Assembly (NCBI GenBank): GCA_034687125.1
Contig: JAQGBZ010000040.1
Coordinates: 236,115 to 300,114 of the forward strand
DNA length: 64,000 nt
Direction of reading: 5' to 3'
From: Neelides folsomi
Lineage: Eukaryota > Arthropoda > Collembola > Neelipleona > Neelidae
The notes under the pieces: generated by a model
What the model was told of the DNA's origin: nothing
What the model saw: the letters and a program-made list of their open reading frames with translations, nothing else
Database searches by the model: none
Shown: positions 33,901 to 44,891 of the stretch, one piece after another
Position numbering within the stretch: position 1 is the stretch's first letter
Layout: each line of letters opens with the position of its first letter
Position numbers and translations under genes: made by a program

Positions 33901-35095
33901 TTCACAATAATCGGCTCAAATCGGCTTATTAAAAGTGACATGCGAATCATGCGATGGTTGAGAAGAAAGATGAAGAAGAATATTTCAAATCTAAGCCTTT
34001 TATTCTTTGAAATATCGGAGATATATTATAATATCAGCAGAACGATTTGGTTATATAATGATATACAATCAATATAACATTCATGTTTAGTTGAAATCCA
34101 CTTGCGAGATGGGAAACTACAAAACATAATTCGATTTACTCGTCAATCTTCGACTTAAATTGGACACAAAGTGAAGTGAGATGAGGAAATTCCCTCAGAT
34201 ATGACAGAAAGCTTCAAATGAGAAACGATCCGTTTTGTTAGGCCTAATAGCAAATCAGAGTCACATTCTTGCTTTGTCAGATATTAAGTGCCATTAAAGC
34301 ACTCACAATTTTAATTCTACTATTCAAAATTTGTTTATTGTTTTATTAACAATCATTAGATGTGAAATTCATTAAAATGAACAAAATCAATTAACCATGG
34401 TTGAACCCGTTAAAATAATATGAAAGGAAGTGTATTTAATTAAATAAATTAAATTTATAAAAGCTATCGGAAATTGAATTAGACGAACCCTTTAGCAAAC
34501 ATTTTAGCAAGTAATTTTATTATGACTGGACTGACATGGAAATGGTTAATCGGATTAATGAATAGTCTTTTCCCATATTTCAGGCTTTATGAAGACAATG
34601 GAAGTTTCGGCTCATTTGGCCCAAGGGACCGGAGTCAATTTGACAATAAAGGGTATGCGGACTGACGGAGAAATGAGCTACGGAGCAACGTTGAAAACTC
34701 TGTACAAGGACGGATCTTCCTCTTCGCGTTGGATCGAAGGACATCGGAAGTTGAAAGAGGTGAATCGAATTCGTCTCGTTCAGTCAAAACCTTATTTCTT
34801 ATCAAATGGATCCGGCGTCCCTGAACCTACAACTACAACTACGACAACAACCACGACCTCGACGTCGACTTCAACGACGACAACAACATTGAAAAGCACG
34901 ATGGAAGATACAATGGCCGATACGAGTGAGAGAGGAACCAGCGACAGATCTTCTCAAGCTCTGCCAATTGAAAGTAAAGAGAAAATGGACAACAATGACA
35001 TGCCTCATTCTGGCGGGAAAACGCTGAATTATTCGCCTTTAATCATCATCAGTTGCATTTTATTAAAAGAACTATTTTATAGTAATCGCATTTAA
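27985..35095 (+). CDS. Secreted or membrane-anchored extracellular protein (possibly Unzipped-like)
   Basis: Coding exons 27985-28216, 28940-29548 and 34584-35095 (TAA) give 450 residues with matching phase-1 introns. The N-terminus MVRRRKMTNLLFLFYLFGLC is a signal peptide; an internal Met at codon 7 could also start it. The extracellular part has two early cysteines (ICRIP, DECVVHM), the stretch SRLIWVEWRRPNSPPAGAIA and predicted N-glycosylation sites (KNETK, NLTIK, SNGSG). A threonine-rich stalk (34830-34890) follows. The C-terminus has a hydrophobic segment (SPLIIISCILL) with a short polar tail, either a membrane anchor or an atypical GPI signal. Length, layout and a loose likeness suggest the arthropod adhesion protein Unzipped, but I am not sure. 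AATAAA is at 35217-35222. Confidence 0.75.
29549..34583. other. 5 kb intron of the secreted-protein gene: no nested gene seen
   Basis: Both splice sites are good (ACTG|GTAAGA and TTTCAG|GC). The interior is AT-rich with TACATA-type microsatellite patches (for example 32840-32910) and scattered short open frames without recognisable content. Confidence 0.5.
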
Positions 35096-35216
35096 AAATT
35101 ATTACACGAATAATCATTAACCAAAATTTACCTTTTAAAATGGCGAGAGCGAAAGTTTTGTTTTGAATACGACGAATAGAATGATTTGGGAAGAGAAAAG
35201 ATTTGTCTGTTGTATT

Positions 35217-35222
35217 AATAAA
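35217..35222 (+). terminator. Polyadenylation signal of the secreted-protein gene
   Basis: AATAAA lies about 120 bases after the stop codon. Confidence 0.55.
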
Positions 35223-35709
35223 TTAATATTTGTATGATTGTATTATTACAATGTTACTTTTTTCTTTATTTTTAATTAATTAATTTTAATTAACTAAGAT
35301 CAAATGAAACTATTAAACAAAATGGTTTTGTTATTTAATAATAACGAATTTTTAAAAGTTTGTTCGGATATACTGATTTATTTTTATAATTATAATTATA
35401 ATTTTAATTGAGTATAAACGTTGTTTTAACAGATAAATCCTTATTTGGGATTTGAAAAGTCATGTCTTAATTAATATGTTAAGTAGTAAGTAGATAAGTA
35501 TATTCAGCTATAAAAATATTTATGTGTAAAATAATAAATACCAAAGAGTAATACAAACAATAATTGGAATATATATTATACATAATAATAGTTAAAATTT
35601 TCATTGCTTTGTTTTTCAATTTATAAGTTCAATCAAATCAACTACATATAATGTATACTGTAAATACCACAAATGTAATTGTAAAATCTGAGTATTTTGA
35701 ATGACAAAA

Positions 35710-35741
35710 TGTATTATTATGAACTTGTTCATAATAATACA
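35710..35741. repeat. Perfect 15-bp inverted repeat with a 2-base centre
   Basis: TGTATTATTATGAAC (35710-35724), TT, GTTCATAATAATACA (35727-35741). It lies in the intergenic stretch 35223-36123, where no gene was seen. Confidence 0.9.
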
Positions 35742-36123
35742 AGTATAGAATACATATGATACGAAGTCACTAATAAGTTAAATACCTTATTGATAAATAT
35801 GTGCGTGTATATTATAATAAATAAATGTATCTAAATATCAAATAAAGTGAATTTTAACTAAATTATCAAACATTGATTTAATATGCTAAATGTACACAGT
35901 GTGAGTGTACATTACTTCTTTCATGCATATAAATTATAGACTCAAAAATTAATATGCAAAAACAAAATGATCTATCTTTTCTTTATTTATGGACAGAGTT
36001 TTATACAGAAATAATATCATAATTTATAACATGTTATCTAAAGATTTGAATTATCATATATAGTTATAATGATAAGGAACAAAATCTTCCTTAAAAACTT
36101 CAAATATACATACAAAACAAAAT

Positions 36124-37552
36124 TCAATCATCATTTAAATCAGATTTTATATAAAGTCGTTCTTGTTTAATGTATTCAATCACAGAGTCTAAAACGAAGT
36201 ATCGAATTGGTTCATTCCGACGAATTCCGATTCTCATCTTTGTTGAACTGATATCATTTTGAATTGGCTCTTTTATAAGAATAATATTTCCCTATAATAA
36301 AGAAATATCAAACTATATTAAATCGCATATTACATTACATAAATATTACTCTACAGTGTGATGTTAACACGCACATTCCACTCTTGTTTATCAATTATCA
36401 TTTTTCAACAAATATTTTACTATTTGAAATTGCCAAAGTTGAAATATATTCGAGAGAAAGGAAAAGTAATACAGTTTGATTAGAAAAATATCCAAGGAAA
36501 AAGAAAGAAACGGAAACATTTATGGAATTATGGAGGTAATCATAATCATTAATCATTAAAGTTTTCACCTGGTGTTTTGTGAGAATGTCCGAATTGTAAA
36601 TTGAATTTCTTGGGTCGACTCCGTCTCGGCTTATTACAACGATTCCATAATCCCCGGCTATTTTATGCATCTGAAATAGGATATTTAAAAAAGCATGCGA
36701 TATTGTGAAATAAGTGTTTAAGTCTTGGGGTTATAATAATTATTTTATATCAATGTTTATTAAATTTTTATAACTTTGTTTTACTTACATCTTTACTCTG
36801 CCAAAGATTTGGTATGTTAAATGACTCAAGTACATCTGCTCCACAAAGAAGTTTCAATTTAACATTTGAACTTCCATCTAACTTTTGAAGGGTTTCTGGA
36901 ATCCACGGATCTTTATTTAAACCTTTCATAAAGCCGTCAAGTTTCTCCTGTTAGTAATAATTGTGATTATGATTCACTTTATTGTATCCTTTGTTAATTC
37001 CATTAATGTTTGAATGCTTATTTAATAATTTACTTGATGATAATTTAAAACATCCACAGTTCTTGTCCATTTGGTATTCATTGTCGCTTCCCATGTCGAA
37101 CATTTGACCCAAGGATGATTATAAAGTGATTTATTTACCATTTCAATCCTATGTTTTGATTCTGTCAGATCCTTAAAAATAAGATGACTTATTAAAATAC
37201 TGAAAAAATGCAGGGAATGAATCGAAAGAGAATAAATATAAATTAATAATATATTCTAATTATACTTAATAAAACTCACAAATCACCTTCTTTTTGTAAT
37301 CGTCGTGCACAGGTGATATAATCCCACCAACTACTTCAAATCTTGTATGTTTTGTTAAATAATCCTTGGCCAAATCTTAATAAGGAAAGAAAATTAATAA
37401 TCTATACTTATATTAAAATATAATGTTTATCATGAAATTAAAAATGTAATTTAAGAAGTTCAAAAGTTAAACTTACCGAACAATCTTAAATGCATGATTG
37501 TTGGTGGATTGAAAGATCCCACAGAAAGAAGAATAATTCTTTGGCTCGCCAT
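36124..37552 (-). CDS. NMNAT: Nicotinamide/nicotinate mononucleotide adenylyltransferase
   Basis: NMNAT makes NAD+ (or NaAD) from NMN (or NaMN) and ATP, the last common step of NAD synthesis. Six coding exons on the minus strand, 37552-37477, 37375-37287, 37171-37034, 36947-36789, 36670-36569 and 36291-36124 (TGA), give 243 residues. The nucleotidyltransferase motif [14 protein letters not shown] is near the N-terminus, followed by [19 protein letters not shown], the GADVLESF and LW region, and the C-terminal ISSTKMR motif before the RRNEPIRYF helix. The protein is close in length to NMNAT3 (252 residues) and lacks the longer insert of NMNAT1/2. Animal NMNATs also protect axons. The start codon is the first ATG after untranslated sequence (ATGGCG). 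Confidence 0.95.
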
Positions 37553-38181
37553 TATTATTTTAATAAAAAGGGTAAATCTAACTTATTTTCTTGATCATAA
37601 AGGTGTGAACGTTACCACCTGAATGGACTTGGGTTACATGTTTGGTCGATTCTTTGATTAACTTCGGTTCTCGGTTTTGAAGCCGCAGATGAGCGGCTTC
37701 AAAAGCTTCAAATGCATTCATGTGCAATGCAATTCAATACAAAAAGCTATGACGCCCTATATAGACCCATACATATTATGTTTGATACATAAATACACAA
37801 AATGTATTCTTTTTTGCCTTCTAAATGCTCATCTCTTTTCCCATTTACTAATTTTTACTTAAACCTTTTTATAATTTATAACTGTTTGATTTTTAGATTT
37901 AGTTAATATAGCTAATTAACTAACTTTTATAACTAACTTTTATCCGGCCTATAGATTATATGGCTTTTATTTATGATTGCAAATGATAAGAGTAGAATTT
38001 GTGCAAATTATATTGACAAGAGTAATTGGAGCTATAATTTATTTATTTGTCAAATTGTATTTATTGCATAATACACAATAACATTTGTGTACATTACGCT
38101 TACATTACAAAATATTTAAAGAGCAATTCATCAACTAAAGTAAAAAAACTAGATTCTAGCTTTATTATAAAAGTTAACATT

Positions 38182-39692
38182 TTAGCCTAATTTGGTTGGC
38201 TTTGAGAAAGCTCGTTTTCTCTTTTGGAGTCGAAGTGTCTGGGTCAAATTGGCTAACTGAGGATGAACCTCACTGAATATTTCTGTTTGTTCCTCGACCG
38301 GAATCACTTGTCTAGAATTAAAATTAAAATATTTTAAGATACTTATTTTGGACCATTCAATTTGATCAAAATTAAAAGTTAATGATTTTTTGAATGTAAC
38401 TTAATAGCAGATTAAAAATTGTTCGCGACAATTTACCTGTATTGTTTCATCATATCGTAATTCTTTGACTCGTCACCCTGGATGAAAATATAATCCGCTC
38501 TCCTTTTCTTTTCCCAAGGCTTCAAGATCTCATCGAAATCATCAGCAATTCCTTTACATTCCTTGATTTGCCATTTACAACACCAAGGTCGTGGCTTCAT
38601 TCTGACCTTTTTTAAATAAGTTGAAAAACGATTTCTTTAAAATCTTTGATTTAAATTAAATATTTAATGATTTTAAATATTTACTTTGATCGGATTTACT
38701 GGAACTGGAGTTCCAGCGCTTCTGAGTTCTGGAACCATATCAAAAGGAATAGTCGAATATTCTGGCAAAGCATCCCTAAGATATCTCAAATTCTCGTCCA
38801 ATCGTCTTTCAAGTCTAAGGACATTGATTGCTTGAATTGTGGGATTGTACATTTCATACAAAATTTCAACACCTATTAAAACAAGAAAAGGTTAGACATG
38901 AATTAATTTCGATAAATGACTTTATTTTTATTTAACTTTTATTAATAATCTAAAAATTTGTAAGATATTTGACATGCCATGACATACCTTGACCGTCAAT
39001 ATGATTCCTTAAGATAAAAGATGCTCGAAGTCCACATCCAATTCTTTCAGTACAAATGCCAACAAAAGTATTTGATTTATTCGGAGCATACAAATCCGAA
39101 ACAGTAACACTTAAAATTGACCCTGCATTTACAATCAAGATTAATTTAGCTAAAATATTTCATTTTAATTCAAAATTATATTCAAATTGCAATTAAGAGG
39201 TTTAATTGAACTTACCAACGTAAAATTCTGGAATTTCAATATTTCCTCTTCGTTTGATCATATCTTGTCTTTCGAGCCTTTCTCTGATTTTGTTCCTTTT
39301 TGTAATGTCTGGGTCAGGAAGAAACTCTGGATAAATAAATCTGTATGGTGCAAAATTATCTTCGATTTCTCTTTGTGGACTTTTCGCATTTATTTCTTTC
39401 TTTTTTGATATTTCTTGTGGCTCTTTAGGTTCTTCAGAATGAGCAATTTTTTCTTCAACTTGTTCAAGTTCTTCCGTTGCATTTTTTGAGTACTTTCCTG
39501 TTAATAATATAGCCATTGTAGTATAATAATAAGTCATTTTCATTATAAAAAGTAGTAAAAATCCTGAATTGAAGTGTTTAACTTACGAAAATTGGTGAGA
39601 CTAAATTGGATATTGGATTGGCTAGCACAAGCAGAATTTTGCAAGACAAAATTCGCTCGAGTTAAAAAGCGCACTGCTTTTGTTAGGAACAT
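38182..39692 (-). CDS. mRpL19: Mitochondrial large ribosomal subunit protein bL19m
   Basis: A structural protein of the mitochondrial 39S/54S ribosomal subunit. Six coding exons on the minus strand, 39692-39587, 39497-39216, 39122-38988, 38872-38685, 38606-38437 and 38311-38182 (TAA), give 336 residues. The first about 35 residues are basic and Ser/Asn-rich without acidic residues, as in a mitochondrial targeting peptide. The L19 core is clear: IPEFYVGSILSVTVSDLYAP, FVGICTERIGCGLRASFILR, GQGVEILYEMYNP and the family signature LRYLRDALPEYS. The C-terminal extension (KMKPRPW-type stretch, here RMKPRPWCC) is shared with animal bL19m. The NMNAT gene follows on the same strand. Confidence 0.95.
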
Positions 39693-40130
39693 TTCTAAAT
39701 AAATAATAAACTGATAATGTTAATTAAATCATTGATTGATAATGATTTTAAGATTCAATGATCCATTAAATCCTCTTTTAATTATTAAACAACTTTAAGA
39801 AAAAATATGAGAAACTCGCGAATTGTGTGGATTTGTGTAACATGATCATGCAAAGTTTTGTATGATGACAGTCTGAATGTTTTATTTCGCCCCAATTTAT
39901 AACATTTTAAGTTACATGCACTTAACCAAGAGTTAATTAAGAGTTAATAGGTTTATTCATTTCATTTCCAACAATTTTAAATCTTAATTGAACAAAGTTT
40001 AATATACATACATTTATATAATGTAAGCTTTTTTATACTGATAATTGACAATAATAAATATTTCTTTAACCTCGAAATAAAAACAAAGCTGTTTGTCATC
40101 CAATGGCACATGTCAATGATATTGCAAATA

Positions 40131-41337
40131 TCAGTAGCGTAAAGGTACAAGAACTCTGACATAAGATTTAGGAAATATTCCTGTCAATCCATTGAATTCT
40201 CCTTCGAACCAATGTTCATTGAGCGAGTCTGTAAGAGTGACGAGATCACCAGGAGTTAATTTCAGTTCTCCGGGATTTTCAATTTCAAAGTCGAACAAAG
40301 CTTGACAGCACGGCCCTTGAAGAATTGGAGATTCAAGAACTTGAGGAGAAAGAATAAGTCCAACAGATTGCGAAAGTGAATTGCAACTTCCGTCCCCACT
40401 CCCACGAACTAAGAGTTGTTCAAATGTCTTCAAATTCGGTTTGGTCTTCGGTTTTGCCAAAATTTCACGTTCCTTTTTTTCAATGTAGGCTTGTAAACCC
40501 TGAAGAGCCGCTCCGCACTTCAAATGATAATCCAATAGCGATTTAACAAAACCAGAAAGCTCAGTAACACGTTCTTCATCTTTCGACACTAAATTGAACA
40601 TTCCTTCGTGTGTTTTTCTAAATATCGAAATTTAACAAAAATTAATCATAAATTTAATTAAATACAAGAACAAGATTAATTGAATTAATTATACATAGAT
40701 CAATTTAATTAGTTATACATGAACAAGATTTATTTAATTAATTATACATGAATCTGAACAAGATTAATTATATTTTAATTGTGCCATACCTGAGACTCTG
40801 CGAAAAAACTTGAAGTGCAGTTTGCAATTCTTCATCACTTGCTTTCCTTCTCTTTTTGCAATCATAATCGAGCCGACGAGCTTGAAGCTTCTTTTTTTCT
40901 TTCTCAATATTTTTCGCATATTCGTCATTGATGGTTGAAAGGGGTTTTAAGAATTTTTCCTTCACATCATTATCAAGACAATATCTGATATCGGCCAATT
41001 TGTCAAATGTATCCCCGGTTTGCATCAAGCTCTGCCCATAAGGTCCTTTTAACATTACACCAAAGGACTTCAAACTGACAGCAAGTTGACTTTCAGGAAC
41101 TTCGTAATTTCGTTCGTTGATTTTCGAATTCATCATTTTGTTTCGTGTTGAGGGATTTGGATGAAGGAAAGCAGCCGTCTTCTTCGGCAGTTCTTGACCA
41201 AATCTGTCAATTAAGTCGGATTTCTTTTCAAGGTCCAAAAATTCTTCGTCGAGTTTCGTTGGTTCGGCAGCTCCAAATGCTTCACTGATACGTTGACCAA
41301 TATGAGATATTCGTTTGCGAATACTGGTAAATGCCAT
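40131..41337 (-). CDS. EndoA: Endophilin-A (N-BAR and SH3 protein)
   Basis: Endophilin-A bends membranes and recruits synaptojanin and dynamin during synaptic-vesicle endocytosis. Two coding exons, 41337-40790 and 40617-40131 (TGA), give 344 residues. The amphipathic H0 helix MAFTSIRKRISHIGQRISEA is followed by TKLDEEF and the BAR core, including RRLDYDCKKRR and DEELQTALQVF, and MFNLV just after the intron. A short linker leads to a C-terminal SH3 domain, QALFDFEIENPGELKL to GIFPKSYVRVL, where vertebrates have GFFPVNYV. Divergence in the BAR domain is moderate. A 5' noncoding exon upstream of 41340 is likely. Confidence 0.92.
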
Positions 41338-42760
41338 GCTGCTTCTAGTTTATTGAATTCCTTTAAATCTATAAAAATTAACGTAATACGATAATTTTAC
41401 AATTTACAAAATTACAAAAAAATGAATTTGAATTTTAAAATTCAAGATTTAATTTTCGAAAAATTAATACTTATCTTACTTGGTTAATTCGACTGTTACT
41501 TTCTATAGGAAATTTCATCAATGATTTAATTTTTTTAGACCGAAATTAAGAAAAACTGTGAAGATTCTCTTTGTCAATTCCCGGTCGTGTTTTTTGATTA
41601 ACTCCAAATAGTCAGTCACAGTTGAGTATTATTTATGAAATGAATTGGACTTGGACGTGTGCTTGACTTAATTAAAACTTTTAAATAACTATATTACATA
41701 CTTTGTATACGGCGTGTAAAAAGTCGATACATTTTGACAATCTATAGTTCATCAATCTAATATTTATTTAATATAGTTTTAAAATAAATAAGTTTACATT
41801 ACAAATTACAATGTATTGTATGTTATATTAAAAATAAGAATTAAAATACTCAAAAGGGAATTAGAAATACTGAGAAAATTAAATGTAATTACACATTTAG
41901 TTAGTTAATAAATAATGAGTAAAGTTTAAACTTTGTAATAACTTTTTTATTGACCAAGTTATAATGCGAGAGCTTGACTTCCTCAAGTTTCATTATCTGG
42001 CTTCAGAATGAAGTACAATTAAAAGCCCAAAGCTTCTTCCAAATAGGATATTTAACATCATGCGTTTCAATCCAGTATGTCTGTTTCTTTCAAACAGGAC
42101 AGATAGCTTTAGCCGTTGATTATTACATAGAACTTATGTAAACCATCAACTCTATTTAAACCATGAAGAGGAAATGTATTCTATATATTGATGTTACAAA
42201 TATAATAAGCGTCATATTCTGGTACATATAAACATTATAATTGTTTTAATCAGTAAGTTATATTAGGCCTTTTTTGCGAATGAGATTTGTTTGTGTTATA
42301 CCACAGACCTACTACATTATTCATACACTTGCATTTGTTAGAAGTTTAAGAACCAAAAGTGTAGTAATTATAAGCTCAATGCAAAATATAAAAGCGTAAA
42401 ATTTATTTGGCCCCAATTGCATGGCACATTGTACAATTGTATGTGCTTATGTATGTATTTGCAATGTAGAGCAATATGAATGATTTTAGTTTGACGTCAT
42501 GGATCAAATGAAAATACTTATGAAGATTAAGTTATATACACTTTTCTTAAAAAATTCAATTGTTTTAAGAAAAATAATATTCAATTCAGTTTAAAATACA
42601 TAAAAATAGATTTATTCAATGAAATAAATTGATACACTTCTCATTGAAATGAACATAAATAGATAAATAATCAAGAAAAATTAGTAACATCTTATTAAAA
42701 AACTATGCTTTTCTGTTTTCTTATATGGTAAATACAGAGATACATTTCATTGTTAGATTT
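41338..42760. other. Intergenic stretch between the endophilin and crystallin genes
   Basis: AT-rich sequence; no coding sequence recognised on either strand. It should hold the endophilin 5' UTR and promoter. Confidence 0.45.
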
Positions 42761-43390
42761 TCAAAAATCAACAATTTCAATTGGAGCTCTACATGGCTTG
42801 AGTGACCTTACAGCGTCATTAAGTCCAACATCACTTAATTGCCTGTGTCCGATGGATCCTCTTCCCATTTTTACGCATCTTCCCTTACAATCGGATCTGT
42901 CACATAAAACGGCACATCTGTGATTTGTATTAATTGATGAAGCCCAGTCACTAACAACTTAAAATAATAAAAAATTAATTTTATAAATCATACTGTAATT
43001 AATATCATTAAACTTTGAACCATCCCATTTAATTTTTATTGTAATATTTTTGAATAAATACCTTCTGGAAGATTATAACATCTTGGTCCGAGAATTTCCA
43101 AGTACTTCTTTCCTAAATATATAAAATATCATTAGATAATAATTAACTTAATTAATAATAAAATTAAATTATATAATTAATAATAAAATTAAATTATATA
43201 ATTAAGAATAAGTAAAAATTATTTAATAAAACTCGAAATACTTTATAAACTTGTATAAATGAATGAAAAGATCACCCTTGTAGTTTGCGTGTTCGTAGAG
43301 AGTAATGTGAGGTCTTCCAGGGAGCAGCAACTCGTATGAAAGTGAGATCCCAATGAAGCACACAGACACAACAGCAATTTCCTTCAACAT
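42761..43390 (-). CDS. Secreted single-domain beta/gamma-crystallin-like protein
   Basis: Three coding exons, 43390-43276, 43112-43062 and 42957-42761 (TGA), give 120 residues. A short hydrophobic leader (MLKEIAVVSVCFIGISLS) is followed by one beta/gamma-crystallin domain of two Greek-key motifs: ITLYEHANYKGKKYLEI, CYNLPE, then VSDWASSINTN, HRCAVLCDRSDCKGRC and GHRQLSDVGLNDAVRSLKPC. The calcium-binding consensus (N/D)(N/D)XX(S/T)S is imperfect in both motifs (SDWASS, NDAVRS), so calcium binding may be weak. Five cysteines suggest disulphides. Secreted proteins of this type occur in several invertebrates; no specific function is implied. A TATA box precedes it (43446-43453). Confidence 0.85.
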
Positions 43391-43445
43391 CCTCAATGGG
43401 ACATTCCTTGTAGAAAAATGATGAAACTTTCATCTCACATCATCC

Positions 43446-43453
43446 TTTATATA
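43446..43453 (-). promoter_or_regulatory. TATA box of the crystallin-like gene
   Basis: On the minus strand TATATAAA lies 56 bases upstream of the start codon, which places transcription start about 25 bases before the ATG. Confidence 0.6.
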
Positions 43454-44282
43454 AGATGAGGAAAAGGAAGTCAACTTCCGAGTCAACCCAATACACATTA
43501 CATTATTTAAGATTTTTGACAATTTACGTGTTTGGTACTTTCGTGTTTTCCTTTATTCATTTTGTTGTTTACTCTGGGCAGATTTCTCTCTTCTGTACTT
43601 CCATGCACATTGTATACAATCTCACAAGTTCTCTCTTCAATACAAAGGAAGTTTGCGAATTGGAAGAATCACAGTAGCAAGAATCACACAATCATTTTTA
43701 ATGAAATTTATCTAATGAAATATTAAATAAGATAAAGAGAAAATTATATACGAGGTATTTGAACTATGAGAAAATTATATATGAAAAGTGTATGAAAATT
43801 ATATATAAAATATGAATTGTGATTGTTAAGTAAAGTACCTGTCAGTACATGTAATAATTTTCTGAACAGGATCGAAGGTTAATTATGCGTCGACTGTGTT
43901 AGTTCAATTTTTCACTCTTGGCCTAATGGCAATGAAAGTGGGATGGTGAGACCCCTGACCGGTATCATATAATGAGATGACTCATATTTCATCTTTTATA
44001 CCATTACCATTACATTACTGATCAAATGCATGAGGAAATCCTTTTTAATATGTACGAGTATGTCGTGTTTACATTAGATCATTTGTTTACAATCTTCAGT
44101 CATTCCTTCTGTACAGCTTCTTCAAGTGTGGAATATTCCATATATCATTCACTGCATTTTTTCACTTCTTCTCTCATCGACTCATCATTAGTCAAACTTT
44201 CCATTGGGTTATGGTGAAGGATGTTTATTGAACTTGTACTTTACATCTTGGTAAATACAATTATGATAATTATGAACGTACC

Positions 44283-44414
44283 TCAATAAAATTCATTGCA
44301 AACTTTTACTTTCTCCTGAAACTCATTTTTTACAATGCTCATTTCCTCCATTAGCTTTATTATTGTGCGAGATTTATCGCTATTATCACTGTCACTGTCA
44401 AATAAAATGGGCAT
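44283..44414 (-). CDS. Small open frame, 43 codons, unidentified
   Basis: An ATG opens the frame MPILFDSDSDNSDKS..., Ser/Asp-rich and then helical and Lys/Glu-rich, ending FY-stop. A consensus donor (TTGAG|GTACGT) follows directly after the stop, so it could be the last coding part of a spliced transcript. It sits head-to-head with calcineurin B and could be transcribed from the same promoter region. The content looks more like protein than chance, but I do not recognise it. Confidence 0.25.
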   Translation of the reverse strand: MPILFDSDSDNSDKSRTIIKLMEEMSIVKNEFQEKVKVCNEFY

Positions 44415-44891
44415 CTTATTTATTATTTTATAATATTTTCCGCAATAATACGTAATATTCGATGTTAAATAAGTAAATTAAATTAGTATTTAATACCACC
44501 CAATTATAATACCGCAGTTCAATTTTCTTTATATGGGTATTATGAGATATTGATTAGTGCCGACAGACTAAATGGAATAATAATTTTTCTTCCCAGTTTG
44601 AATTGTATTGCAAACAAAGAAATTAGCTTTTGAAGTTTCGGCTTTGTTTTACGGAAGTTTGTGTTGAAGACTTTAAGAGTTTGCCATTTTTCGACTTCAT
44701 CTTTGTTATCAACAAGGTTAGAATTTTATTTAATTACTGATTTTCTAAAATATTGTAACAGTAAATAATTTCAAATAATTTTTTATTATCAGTTCGATTG
44801 CTCGATTGACTTTATATGAATTACAGCAATTTTATTACAAAAACGCTAATACAAATATAATACAACAATGATTTTCTTTATAATTAGCAAA

